A stretch of 64,000 nt of DNA from Pseudosulfitobacter koreensis (GTDB lineage: Bacteria > Pseudomonadota > Alphaproteobacteria > Rhodobacterales > Rhodobacteraceae), in the NCBI RefSeq assembly GCF_024733015.1, contig NZ_JANKJG010000001.1:186001-250000 (forward strand). Reading direction: 5' to 3'. This document shows, piece after piece, positions 18,829 through 27,628 of the stretch; within the stretch, counting starts at the first letter, position 1; each line of letters opens with the position of its first letter. The position numbers and the translations under genes were made by a program. The notes beneath the pieces were generated by a model, which searched no databases, was not told the DNA's origin, and saw only the letters and a program-made list of their open reading frames with translations.

Positions 18829-20561
18829 GATAGGCCCCCCGCGTGGCGCGGGGCCTGCACGATCTGCTGGTGGTTCTCGACGTTCGACTTCAGCACCTCG
18901 TCCTTCGGCCCGAAGGCAGCGCGCATCCCCTGATCCAGTATCAACAGCAGCTCGCATTCGGTAATCGCAGACGGCCTGTGCGCCATGATCATGATCGACC
19001 GCCCATCGGCCTTCATCGCGCAGATCGCCTTGTTCAGGGCCTCGGTGCCGTCGTTGTCGAGGTTCGAGTTCGGCTCGTCCAGCACCACGATCACCGGATC
19101 GGCGTAAAGCGCACGTGCCAGTCCGATGCGCTGGATCTGTCCGCCTGACAACCGCTGCTGCCCTGCATGAATGCGGGTGTCGTAACCATCGGGAAACTCC
19201 AGGATCATCTCGTGCGCGTCGGCCTGTCTGGCCGCTTCGACAACGGCGGCATCGTCAGGTGTCTCTGCCAAGCGGGCGATATTCTCGGCGATGGTGCCGT
19301 CAAACAGCTGCACGCGCTGCGGCAGGTATCCGATGTGCCGTCCCAGCACGTCCGGGTCGTATTGGTCCAGCGCCGCACCATCCAGCCGGATCGTCCCGCC
19401 GGCAGGCCGCCAGACCCCCGTCACACAGCGCGCCAGCGTCGATTTGCCCGCACCCGAGGGACCGATGACTCCCAGCGCCTCGCCCGGTCTCAATTCAAAG
19501 TTCACACCGCGCAGCGACGCCTGCCTTTCGCCCGGCGGCACGACGGTCAGCGATTTCGCAACCAGGCGCGCCCGTGGCTTGGGCAGGGCCGTCCGGGGTT
19601 GTTCCGGCTGCACCGTTCCCAAAAGCTCGGCCAGATTGTCCCACCCTTTCGACGCACGCTGGACCACGGGCCACTGGTTCAGCATCACTTCGATCGGGGC
19701 AAGCGCACGGCCCAGCAGGATCGACCCTGCAATCATCGCACCGGCGGTCATTTCGTTCTGCAGCACCAGATAGGCGCCCAGACCCAGCATGGCACTTTGC
19801 AGGAATAGCCGCAGCGTCTTGGTCAGCGACGTGAAGGTGCCGCCCACGTCCGTGGCCGACATCTGCGCGTGCAGCGCGCGGCTGCGCGTCTTGGACCACC
19901 GGGTAAAGGCGGCGTCGCGCATACCCATTGCCTGCACCATCTCGGCCTCGATCCTGATCTGGTCGGACATCGCCGCCGCCTGCTGGCCCGCGACACCGGC
20001 ACGTAGTTGCGGATCGCGCGAAAGCCACTGGTTGAGAAACGCGATGACGACCAACAGGGCACCACCGCCCACCGCCAACCAGCCCAGCATCGGATGAAAG
20101 ATGAAGATGCCCGCGAGAAAAATAGGCGTCCATGGCAGATCGAAGAACGCGATCAGCACCGGCGACGTCAGGAACCGCTGCACGGCTTCCAGATCGGCCA
20201 GCCCCGATTGGGTCTGCGCATCCGGGGCCACCGCCGATTTGCGCACCACCGCATCGAACAGCCGGCGATCCAGCCGCGTCTGGAACCGTGCCCCCACACG
20301 CGCCATGATCCGGCTGCGGCTATGGTCCAGAATGCCCATGACGCCGTACAGAAACAGAACCAGCAGCGACAGCGCGATCAGCGTCGCCTCGGACCGGCTG
20401 CCCAGCACGCGGTCATAGACCGACAGCATGTAAAGCGGGCCGGTCAGCATCAGCAGGTTGGCAAACAGGCTGAACACGCCGACCAGCCAATACAGGCTGC
20501 GGCTTTCGGCGCGGGTGCTGCGCAATTCGGCAATGCCCAACTTGTGAACCCGGTTCTGCAT
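18825..20561 (-). CDS. Type I secretion ABC transporter, PrtD-like permease/ATPase
   Basis: 578 aa inner-membrane exporter half-transporter. The N-terminal membrane domain (about residues 20-300) has no C39 peptidase domain. The C-terminal ATPase has Walker A GPSGAGKST, signature LSGGQIQRIGLARAL and Walker B VIVVLDEPNSNLDNDG. PrtD-type systems export proteins with C-terminal uncleaved signals. The start at 20561 is chosen because AAAAGGTG precedes it. Followed by the HlyD-type adaptor; no substrate gene (RTX repeats) and no TolC gene are in this window. Confidence 0.9.
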   Translation of the reverse strand: MQNRVHKLGIAELRSTRAESRSLYWLVGVFSLFANLLMLTGPLYMLSVYDRVLGSRSEATLIALSLLVLFLYGVMGILDHSRSRIMARVGARFQTRLDRRLFDAVVRKSAVAPDAQTQSGLADLEAVQRFLTSPVLIAFFDLPWTPIFLAGIFIFHPMLGWLAVGGGALLVVIAFLNQWLSRDPQLRAGVAGQQAAAMSDQIRIEAEMVQAMGMRDAAFTRWSKTRSRALHAQMSATDVGGTFTSLTKTLRLFLQSAMLGLGAYLVLQNEMTAGAMIAGSILLGRALAPIEVMLNQWPVVQRASKGWDNLAELLGTVQPEQPRTALPKPRARLVAKSLTVVPPGERQASLRGVNFELRPGEALGVIGPSGAGKSTLARCVTGVWRPAGGTIRLDGAALDQYDPDVLGRHIGYLPQRVQLFDGTIAENIARLAETPDDAAVVEAARQADAHEMILEFPDGYDTRIHAGQQRLSGGQIQRIGLARALYADPVIVVLDEPNSNLDNDGTEALNKAICAMKADGRSIMIMAHRPSAITECELLLILDQGMRAAFGPKDEVLKSNVENHQQIVQAPRHAGGLS

Positions 20562-20729
20562 CGGCACCTTTTCGCCAGCGCTGTGGCGATTGTTATGCCC
20601 TCTCGGGCGAAATGACCTTAAGGTCTCTGTCGCGGAACTGCCACAGAGAGAGAATTCGCGCGTTGCCTGTCTGGGCAATGCCACTGAAAGCATTAGGTAC
20701 GATCAAAGGTTAAAAAACGGAGATTTCCA

Positions 20730-21524
20730 TTGCCAGTTCATCACTCCCTGCACCGCCTGAAGCGTCTGCCGATCATGATTCTGGCCTTGGCCCTTGTCAG
20801 CGCATGTGCCGCACCCGACCCTGCGGCTGTGTCGCGCGACGGCATCTACGACCCCAATGAGCGCTACAATCGCAAGGTCCACGCGTTCAATCGCAAGCTG
20901 GACACGGCCATTCTGCGGCCCGCAGGACGCGGGTATTCAAACACCGTTCCCGATGAATTCGAAGACAGCATCGGCAATTTCGCCACCAACCTTGCCCAGC
21001 CCAGCATGGTCGTAAATTCGCTGTTACAAGGCGATTTGCGCGGTGCGGGCCTGTCCACGGTGCGGTTTCTGACCAATACGGTCCTGGGCTTTGGCGGTTT
21101 CGTCGATGCCGCCACGGAATTCGACGTGCCGCAACACAACACCGATTTCGGCGAAACGCTCTATGTCTGGGGCGTGGGCGAAGGCCCCTATGTGGAACTG
21201 CCCGTGGTCGGCCCATCGACCCGTCGCGATCAGGTTGGCCGTGTGGTCGATCTGTTCACCAACCCGCTGACCTACCGCCTGCCCAGCCCTGAAAAATATT
21301 ACAGCACCGGGGCAAAACTGGCCTCGCGCCTCAGTGATCGGGGCCGGTATTCCGACACGGTCGATTCGATTCTCTATGAAAGCGCCGACAGCTATGCGCA
21401 GGCGCGCCTGATCTATCTGCAGAACCGCCGCTTCGAGTTGGGCGCCAGCCCAACAGCCGGGGCTGCCGATCCCTATTCCGATGACCCGTACTCTGACATT
21501 TATGAGGACCCCTATGCTCAATAA
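20730..21524 (+). CDS. mlaA: MlaA (VacJ) outer-membrane lipoprotein
   Basis: 264 aa. A signal peptide with lipobox LVSAC puts the lipid anchor at about Cys26. The MlaA core follows (YNRKVHAFNRKLD, GLSTVRFLTNTVLGFGGF, ADFG-like DFGETLYVWGVGEGPYVELPV). MlaA is the outer-membrane part of the retrograde phospholipid pathway that keeps lipid asymmetry. The TTG start at 20730 is supported by CGGAGA about 7 bases before it. The C-terminus is a short acidic DPYS/DPY repeat. It overlaps mlaC by 11 bases. Confidence 0.9.
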   Translation: MPVHHSLHRLKRLPIMILALALVSACAAPDPAAVSRDGIYDPNERYNRKVHAFNRKLDTAILRPAGRGYSNTVPDEFEDSIGNFATNLAQPSMVVNSLLQGDLRGAGLSTVRFLTNTVLGFGGFVDAATEFDVPQHNTDFGETLYVWGVGEGPYVELPVVGPSTRRDQVGRVVDLFTNPLTYRLPSPEKYYSTGAKLASRLSDRGRYSDTVDSILYESADSYAQARLIYLQNRRFELGASPTAGAADPYSDDPYSDIYEDPYAQ

Positions 21525-22107
21525 CCTTACGCGACGCACATTTCTTGCAGCATCCGGCGGCGCACTGGTGGCAGGGCCGGCCCTCGCGCTGAACGAGGCG
21601 CAGGCGCGGGGTCTGGTCGATGCGCTGGTCGCCGAGATCAACCGCGTCATCGCCTCGGGCAAGTCGCAGGGCGCGATGATCAAGGATTTCGAGAACATCT
21701 TTGCCACCTATGGTGACGTGCCGATCATGGCGCAATACGCCCTTGGCGTGGACGGCCGCCGCGCCTCTGCCGCGCAGAAACGCGCGTTCGGAGACGTCTT
21801 TGCGGGCTATATCTCGCGCAAATACGGCAAACGCTTTCACGAATTCATCGGGGGCCGCATCGAGGTGCAGTCCGCCCGTCAGATCAAGGCGGGATACGAG
21901 ATCAGGACAACCGCCTATCTGCGCGGCGAGGCCCCGTTCGAGGTGACGTTCCTGGTGTCCGACAAATCGGGCCGCGACCTGTTCTTCAACATGTTCATCG
22001 AAGGCGTGAACCTGCTGCTGACCGAACGCACCGAAATCGGCGCACTGCTGGACCGCAACGGCGGTGACATCGACAAGATGATCGCAGACCTTGCCCGCAT
22101 GGGCTGA
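21514..22107 (+). CDS. mlaC: MlaC-family periplasmic phospholipid-binding protein
   Basis: 197 aa. It has the Ttg2D/MlaC fold with the conserved YISRKYGKRF region and ends in a basic-acidic helix. It would carry phospholipid between MlaA and the inner-membrane MlaFEDB complex, whose genes are not in this window. The signal sequence begins with TRRTFLAAS, a twin-arginine pattern, so export may be by Tat. The start at 21514 follows GAGGA and overlaps the end of mlaA. Confidence 0.85.
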   Translation: MLNNLTRRTFLAASGGALVAGPALALNEAQARGLVDALVAEINRVIASGKSQGAMIKDFENIFATYGDVPIMAQYALGVDGRRASAAQKRAFGDVFAGYISRKYGKRFHEFIGGRIEVQSARQIKAGYEIRTTAYLRGEAPFEVTFLVSDKSGRDLFFNMFIEGVNLLLTERTEIGALLDRNGGDIDKMIADLARMG

Positions 22108-22117
22108 GACACTGCCG

Positions 22118-22144
22118 CCGGTAGCGCCCTTGGGGTGCTACCGG
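22118..22144. terminator. Hairpin between mlaC and the PBP gene
   Basis: CCGGTAGC (22118-22125) and GCTACCGG (22137-22144) around an 11-base loop, between converging genes. The right arm covers the PBP stop codon. No T-run, so intrinsic termination is uncertain. Confidence 0.5.
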
Positions 22145-24327
22145 TCGCCTCCCCGCACCTCTGGCGGCGGCTGAGAGTTTGAGCCACCACCGCCCAGGAT
22201 ATCACGCAACAGATTGTTGATGATCCCCTCGGTCGTGGTTGGCTGTTGCTGTCTGGGCGCGGGCGCATCCACCACCTGCTGCGTCGCACGTGGGGCATCC
22301 ATTGGCAGCGGGGTCTGCGGCAGCCCTTCGTGCACGCGCATCATGACCTCGCGCCAGATTTCCGTGGGCAGACCGCCCCCCGTCACGCCCGTCAGCGGCG
22401 TGTTGTCGTCATAGCCCATCCAGACACCCGCCACATAGTCGCCGGTAAATCCGATGAACCACGCATCGCGCGCCGCCTGTGTGGTGCCGGTCTTGCCCGC
22501 AATCTCGCGCCCGCCGAACTGCGCACGCGCGCCGGTGCCTTCGCTGACGACCTTTTCCATCATCCAGACCAGTTGCCGTGCCGCATCCTGCTGGATGACA
22601 CGCTCGCCGATGCCGCCGCCGGTGCCCATCAGCGGCGCGTCGTCGCCCAAAAGGCGCAGCTCGATCAGCCCGTAGGGCGTGACCGACGAGCCGCCATTCA
22701 GGAAACCCGCATAGGCCCCCGTCATCTCGATCAACGTGCTTTCCGAAGCGCCCAGTGCCAGAGCAGGCCCGGCGGCAAGATCGCTTTCGATGCCAAAGCC
22801 GCTGGCGACGGTGCGCACGTTTTCGCGGCCCACCTGTTCGGATATCTTGACCGCCGGAATATTCAGCGATTCCTCCAGCGCCTTGGCGAAGGTCACGTTG
22901 CCCAGATAATCATTCGTATAGTTCTTGGGCGACCATGGGCCCGATCCGGGAATATCTATCGTCAGCGGCGCATCGTTGATCGGGTCCAGCGGCGACGCCC
23001 CCAGATCCAGCGCCGTCGCATAGACGAAGGGTTTGAACGCCGATCCGGTCTGCCGCAGTGCTTGCGTGGCGCGGTTGAACGCGCCCGCGACCTGGTTGTC
23101 GCGCCCGCCGACCATTGCGCGCACCGCGCCGTCCGCGTCCATCACGACAATCGCGGCCTGCGCGTTCGAGCCGGGGCGCACCTTGTTCTCGAACACCCAT
23201 TTCAGCCCGTCCTCGGCAGCGCGCTGAATGCGCTGATCCAGCGTGGTGCGGATGATCACGTCTTCGGTTGTCTTGCGGGTAAAGAACTCGGGCCCGGACG
23301 ACATCACCCAATCGGCGAAATAACCCCCCGCACGGGCGGCTGCGGCTTCGCTCAGGACGGCCGGATTTGCCTGCGCCTGCTGCGCTTCGGTCTCGTTCAG
23401 ATAGCCCTGTTCGTTCATCAGCCGGATGATCGTCGCCGCGCGGTTCTGCGACCGTGCCAGATCGTTCGTCGGCGCAAAACGGGTCGGCGCGACCAGCAGT
23501 CCCGCCAGCATCGCGGCCTCGGCAGGGTTCACCGTGGCGGCAGACTTGCCGAAATACCGCTGGCTTGCAGCCTCGAACCCGCGCGCACCGGCGCCCAGGA
23601 ACGCGCGGTTCATATAGACTGTCAGGATATCGTCCTTGGAATACTTGGCCTCCATCGCCAGCGCATAGACGGCTTCGTCAATCTTGCGCTTGAGGGTGCT
23701 GCGGCGACATTCCTGTTCGTATTCCTTTTCGGTCTGGCCGGTCGCAGGGTCGTAAGGCGTGCCCAGACACAGCAGTTTCGCGACCTGTTGGGTGATCGTG
23801 GACCCGCCATGCCCTTCCAGCGGCCCGCGCCCTTCGCGCAGGTTGATGCTGACGGCGCTGGCGATGCCGCGCGGACTGACGCCGAGGTGTTTGTAGAACC
23901 GCTTGTCCTCTGTCGCGATGATAGCATTGCGCAGGTGGGGAGACACGGTCTGCGCCGTCACGACGCCGCCGAACTGGTCGCCACGCCAGGCAAAGGTCTG
24001 GCCCTTGTAGTCCTTCATCGTGACAGAGCCGCGCGCGCGCCCGTCCAGCAACTCTTCAAGGTCAGGCAGTGTGGTTGCGGTGTAACCGACCCAAAGACCG
24101 ATGATCAGAGCGACAATCAAAGTCCCGCGCCAGGTCACGCCCCAGATCAGACGACCAATGAACCGGAACAGGCGCGAAAAGACACCGGAAATCCCGCCGC
24201 GCCGGGGCGGTGCGGGCTTGCGCCGCTTCACCGGACGCTTGCGCGCAGGTGTCGGTTTCTTTCTGGACGTGCTGCCAGAACGTTTTTCCGCCACCAAAGG
24301 ACGCTTGCCGCGTGTCGAATTGCTCAT
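22138..24327 (-). CDS. Class A penicillin-binding protein (PBP1A-like)
   Basis: 729 aa bifunctional peptidoglycan synthase. A very basic cytoplasmic N-terminus (about residues 1-50) is followed by a membrane anchor (about 65-85). The GT51 glycosyltransferase domain shows ATEDKRFYKHLGVSPRGI and HGGSTITQQVAKLL. The transpeptidase domain has SAFK (about residue 430), SLN (EESLNIPAVK) and KTGTTQ. The C-terminus is a proline/glutamine-rich tail. It polymerises and cross-links the wall in the periplasm. Single gene, converging on mlaC. Confidence 0.93.
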   Translation of the reverse strand: MSNSTRGKRPLVAEKRSGSTSRKKPTPARKRPVKRRKPAPPRRGGISGVFSRLFRFIGRLIWGVTWRGTLIVALIIGLWVGYTATTLPDLEELLDGRARGSVTMKDYKGQTFAWRGDQFGGVVTAQTVSPHLRNAIIATEDKRFYKHLGVSPRGIASAVSINLREGRGPLEGHGGSTITQQVAKLLCLGTPYDPATGQTEKEYEQECRRSTLKRKIDEAVYALAMEAKYSKDDILTVYMNRAFLGAGARGFEAASQRYFGKSAATVNPAEAAMLAGLLVAPTRFAPTNDLARSQNRAATIIRLMNEQGYLNETEAQQAQANPAVLSEAAAARAGGYFADWVMSSGPEFFTRKTTEDVIIRTTLDQRIQRAAEDGLKWVFENKVRPGSNAQAAIVVMDADGAVRAMVGGRDNQVAGAFNRATQALRQTGSAFKPFVYATALDLGASPLDPINDAPLTIDIPGSGPWSPKNYTNDYLGNVTFAKALEESLNIPAVKISEQVGRENVRTVASGFGIESDLAAGPALALGASESTLIEMTGAYAGFLNGGSSVTPYGLIELRLLGDDAPLMGTGGGIGERVIQQDAARQLVWMMEKVVSEGTGARAQFGGREIAGKTGTTQAARDAWFIGFTGDYVAGVWMGYDDNTPLTGVTGGGLPTEIWREVMMRVHEGLPQTPLPMDAPRATQQVVDAPAPRQQQPTTTEGIINNLLRDILGGGGSNSQPPPEVRGGDR

Positions 24328-24450
24328 CTAGACCCCTGCTCGGCCCTGTTTGTTTGCGCCATGATAACCAACTGCGCCCGGAGATACACGTGGAACTCTC
24401 CCCGGCCCTCCATCATTTTTTCGATTAATTTTTAGTCGATTTTCCATAAT

Positions 24451-24469
24451 TGCGCATTTTTTATGCACA
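24451..24469. promoter_or_regulatory. AT-rich inverted repeat in the glnK upstream region
   Basis: TGCGCAT (24451-24457) and ATGCACA (24463-24469) around TTTTT, one mismatch in the dyad, 117 bases before glnK. The half-sites recall NtrC sites (TGCACC...GGTGCA), but the spacing is two bases longer. The whole 24328-24585 gap is AT-rich and must hold the glnK promoter; I found no convincing sigma-54 box. Confidence 0.3.
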
Positions 24470-24585
24470 TACCGCCGATCCGCGCCGCGGAATCATGCGC
24501 CCGACCTTCCCCCAAAGCCCCTCATTCACTCTGTTGCCCTCAGGAAAACGGCCAGAAACTGGGCCAAACGACAAGGGGAATATGT

Positions 24586-24924
24586 GTGAAACTGATCATT
24601 GCAACGATCAAACCATTCAAGCTGGAGGACGTTCGTCAAGCTCTGACCGAAGCAGGCGTCCGCGGCATGATGGTGACCGAGATCAAGGGCTTTGGGTCCC
24701 AATCCGGTCATACCGAAATTTATCGCGGCGCAGAGTACGCCGTGAACTTCGTTCCGAAAATCAAGCTTGAGCTCGTGGTTGATGCCGCCACCGCCGATCA
24801 GGTGGTCGAGACGATCAAGAAAACGGCCCACACCGGCAAGATCGGCGACGGCAAGATTTTCGTGCTCGACGTCGAACAGGCCGTGCGTGTGCGTACCGGC
24901 GAAACCAACCATGACGCGCTTTAA
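24586..24924 (+). CDS. glnK: Nitrogen regulatory protein P-II (GlnK)
   Basis: 112 aa, exact family length. The GTG start at 24586 follows AAGGGGAA. The T-loop contains the uridylylated Tyr51 in IYRGAEY; TGKIGDGKIFVLDVEQAVRVRTGE is the ATP/2-oxoglutarate site. It senses 2-oxoglutarate and adenylates and, when unmodified, plugs the ammonium channel encoded 28 bases downstream. Linkage to amtB makes GlnK rather than GlnB. Confidence 0.95.
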   Translation: MKLIIATIKPFKLEDVRQALTEAGVRGMMVTEIKGFGSQSGHTEIYRGAEYAVNFVPKIKLELVVDAATADQVVETIKKTAHTGKIGDGKIFVLDVEQAVRVRTGETNHDAL

Positions 24925-24952
24925 CGCGACCGCAAACAGGGACATTCCGACA

Positions 24953-26299
24953 ATGAAACGTACCACATTCTTTACCCTTGCAGCCGCCGCGCCCGTCGCA
25001 CTGCTGCCGACGCTGGGCCTGGCCCAGGACGCAGGACCTGTGGCGGGCGTCAATGCCTCGACCGACATGGTCTTCATCATGAACTCGCTGTTGTTCCTCG
25101 TGGGCGGCTTTCTGGTGTTCTTCATGGCCGCAGGCTTTGCGATGCTCGAAGGCGGGCTTGTCCGCTCGAAGAACGTCACCATGCAGATGACCAAGAACAT
25201 CGCGCTGTTCTCGCTCGCGTCGATCTTCTATTACCTCATCGGCTACAACCTGATGTACCCCTTGGGCACATGGGCCGTCGAAGGCGTGTTCTCCGGCGTC
25301 TGGGGCCCCGGTGTTCTGGAAGCGGTCGGTGTGACCGCCGATGCAGCCGATGACTATTCGTATGCCACGACCGGCTCCGACTTCTTCTTTCAGCTGATGT
25401 TCTGTGCCGCCACCGCCTCGATCGTTTCGGGCGCCCTGGCCGAGCGTATCAAACTGTGGCCGTTCCTCGCCTTCACCATCGTCCTCACCGCCGTGATCTA
25501 TCCAATTCAGGCGTCGTGGAAATGGGGCGGCGGCTTCCTGGACGCGATGGGCTTCCTGGACTTTGCCGGTTCGACCGTCGTGCACTCTGTCGGTGGCTGG
25601 GCCGCTCTGGTCGGCGCGCTGATCCTGGGTCCGCGTATCGGCAAGTACAACAAGGAAGGCCGCACCGTGCCGATCCCCGGCTCGAACCTGACGCTGGCGA
25701 CACTGGGCACGTTCATCCTGTGGCTGGGTTGGTTCGGCTTCAACGGCGGCTCGCAGCTGGCGATGGGCACCGTGGGCGATGTGGCTGACGTCAGCCGGAT
25801 CTTTGCCAACACCAACACGGCGGCTGCCGGTGGTGCAATCGCGGCGCTGATCCTGACGCAGCTTCTGTACAAGAAACCTGACCTCACGATGGTGCTGAAC
25901 GGCGCGCTTGCCGGTCTGGTGTCGATCACAGCAGAACCGCTGACCCCCTCGCTGGGTGCGGCCACGCTGATCGGTGCCGTGGGTGGCGTGATCGTGGTCT
26001 TCGCGGTTCCGTTCCTGGACAAGCTGAAGATCGACGACGTCGTCGGCGCGATCCCGGTTCACCTGTTCTGCGGCATCTGGGGCACCATCGCGGTGGTCCT
26101 GACCAACGGCGACGCGTCGCTGGGCACGCAGCTCTATTCAATCTTCGTGGTCGGCGCTTTCACGGTGATTGCATCGGGCATCGTCTGGTTCATCCTGAAG
26201 GCCGTGGTCGGCATCCGCGTGTCGGAAGAGGACGAGATCAGAGGCCTGGACATGTCCGAAATGGGCATGGAAGCCTACCCCGAGTTCTCCAAGGGCTGA
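24953..26299 (+). CDS. amtB: Ammonium transporter
   Basis: 448 aa. A cleavable signal-like N-terminus (ends near GLAQ) is followed by 11 membrane helices. Family marks are the AGFAMLEGGLVRSKN, FAGSTVVHSVGG (pore His) and LHLFCGIWG-like VHLFCGIWG (second pore His) stretches. It conducts ammonium across the inner membrane. It is co-transcribed with glnK, the usual nitrogen-limitation operon, and closed by a strong terminator. Confidence 0.95.
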   Translation: MKRTTFFTLAAAAPVALLPTLGLAQDAGPVAGVNASTDMVFIMNSLLFLVGGFLVFFMAAGFAMLEGGLVRSKNVTMQMTKNIALFSLASIFYYLIGYNLMYPLGTWAVEGVFSGVWGPGVLEAVGVTADAADDYSYATTGSDFFFQLMFCAATASIVSGALAERIKLWPFLAFTIVLTAVIYPIQASWKWGGGFLDAMGFLDFAGSTVVHSVGGWAALVGALILGPRIGKYNKEGRTVPIPGSNLTLATLGTFILWLGWFGFNGGSQLAMGTVGDVADVSRIFANTNTAAAGGAIAALILTQLLYKKPDLTMVLNGALAGLVSITAEPLTPSLGAATLIGAVGGVIVVFAVPFLDKLKIDDVVGAIPVHLFCGIWGTIAVVLTNGDASLGTQLYSIFVVGAFTVIASGIVWFILKAVVGIRVSEEDEIRGLDMSEMGMEAYPEFSKG

Positions 26300-26338
26300 G
26301 GTCACTCTCCTCCCAACTCTCAGTCTTGAGAAAGCACG

Positions 26339-26368
26339 AACCGGGCGCAGAGATGCGCCCGGTTTTTT
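26339..26368 (+). terminator. Rho-independent terminator of glnK-amtB
   Basis: AACCGGGCGCA / TGCGCCCGGTT with loop GAGA and a run of six T. Confidence 0.92.
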
Positions 26369-26443
26369 CGTGGCGCATATCCGCGCAGCAAAAAGGGCGA
26401 ACCCGCAAAGGTCCGCCCCTGATTTTGACGCAATGGCGGTGTG

Positions 26444-27628
26444 TCAGATGCCCGCGTCGATGATCGCACGCGCCAGCACGGGGATCGTATTGGCGTTCAG
26501 CCCCGCGATGTTCATGCGGCTGTCGCCCACCATGTAGATGCCGTGGTCCACGCGCAGCTTCTCGACCATCTCGGGCGTCGTGCCCAGCCGCGAGAACATG
26601 CCACGATGCTCGGCCAGAAAATCAAAGCGATCGGAGTTCGACAGGCGTTTCAGCTCGCCCGCCAGTTGCTTGCGCAGCTCCAACATGCCCAGCCGCACGT
26701 CTTCCAACTCGGCCTGCCAGTCGGCGCGCAAGGCATCGTCGGTCAGGATCATCGTCACCACCCGCGCCCCGTGGTCGGGCGGAAAGCTGAAGTTCTGGCG
26801 GTTGAGGAAGGCCAGCGTGCCCTGGTTCAGGGCAAAGGCCCCGGTGTCAGCCGCGACCACCATCAGAATGCCCGTGCGCTCGCGATAGACACCGAAGTTC
26901 TTCGAGCAGCTTGCAGCGATCAGGCACTCGGGCACGGCAGCGGCGACCGCACGGGTGGCCTCGGCATCCGCGTCCAGACCGTCTCCAAAGCCCTGATAGG
27001 CGATGTCGACCATGGGGGTGGCGCCGGTCTCTTGCAGCACCTTTATGACTTCCGCCCATTGGTCCATCGTCAGGTTGGCGCCGGTCGGGTTGTGACAGCA
27101 TCCGTGCAAAAGGATCACGTCGTTCTTGGTCGCGGTCTTCAGGTCCGCGATCATCGCATCGAACGACACGCTGCGGGTCTCGCTGTCGAAATAGCGATAG
27201 GGCACCATCTCAATGCCAAGATATTGCACGATAGAGACGTGGTTGGGCCATGTCGGATCAGAGACGAAAACCCGCGCCTTGGGGTTGGCCATCCGGATCA
27301 TCTCGAATGCCTGACGCACGGCACCCGTGCCGCCGGGTGTGGCGGCTGCGGCAACCGTATTGCGCGGCACGGCATCGCCCAGAACCAGTTTCACCATCGC
27401 ATCGGAAAAGGCAGGGTCGCCGGTCAGCCCGACATATGACTTGCTATCCTGTGCCTCCCACAGTGCGTGCTCGGCGGATTTGACCGCGCGCATCACCGGG
27501 GTCAGGCCCGACGCATCCTTGTAGACCCCCACACCAAGGTCGATCTTGGTGCTGCGCGGGTCTTCCTTGTATTGAGCCATCAGCGACAGGATCTTGTCGG
27601 GGGCCTGTGCCTTGAGGGTTTCGAACAT
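26444..27628 (-). CDS. Aspartate/aromatic aminotransferase, class I
   Basis: 394 aa, the length of Paracoccus-type aromatic aminotransferase. The PLP lysine is in AASCSKNFGVYRERTG. GCCHNPTGANLT and YQGFGDGLDADA are aspartate-aminotransferase-type (subgroup I-alpha) motifs, and the substrate-binding Arg is near the end (DSRMNIAGLN). It interconverts aspartate or aromatic amino acids with their keto acids. Of two adjacent ATGs, 27628 is preferred by family start (MFETLK). It overlaps the sulfurtransferase stop by one base, so the two are co-translated. Confidence 0.9.
   Translation of the reverse strand: MFETLKAQAPDKILSLMAQYKEDPRSTKIDLGVGVYKDASGLTPVMRAVKSAEHALWEAQDSKSYVGLTGDPAFSDAMVKLVLGDAVPRNTVAAAATPGGTGAVRQAFEMIRMANPKARVFVSDPTWPNHVSIVQYLGIEMVPYRYFDSETRSVSFDAMIADLKTATKNDVILLHGCCHNPTGANLTMDQWAEVIKVLQETGATPMVDIAYQGFGDGLDADAEATRAVAAAVPECLIAASCSKNFGVYRERTGILMVVAADTGAFALNQGTLAFLNRQNFSFPPDHGARVVTMILTDDALRADWQAELEDVRLGMLELRKQLAGELKRLSNSDRFDFLAEHRGMFSRLGTTPEMVEKLRVDHGIYMVGDSRMNIAGLNANTIPVLARAIIDAGI

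Noticed and set aside
22246..24435. Very long open frame antisense to the PBP gene (also similar long ones at 30764-32365, 47334-49019, 52291-53943 and 58911-60362)
   Set aside because: They lie exactly opposite well-supported genes and are rich in Arg/His/Gly without recognisable domains; they arise because high GC at third positions removes stop codons on the other strand.
24328..24585. Sigma-54 promoter ahead of glnK
   Set aside because: No TGGCAC-N5-TTGC-type sequence found in the region on reading it.
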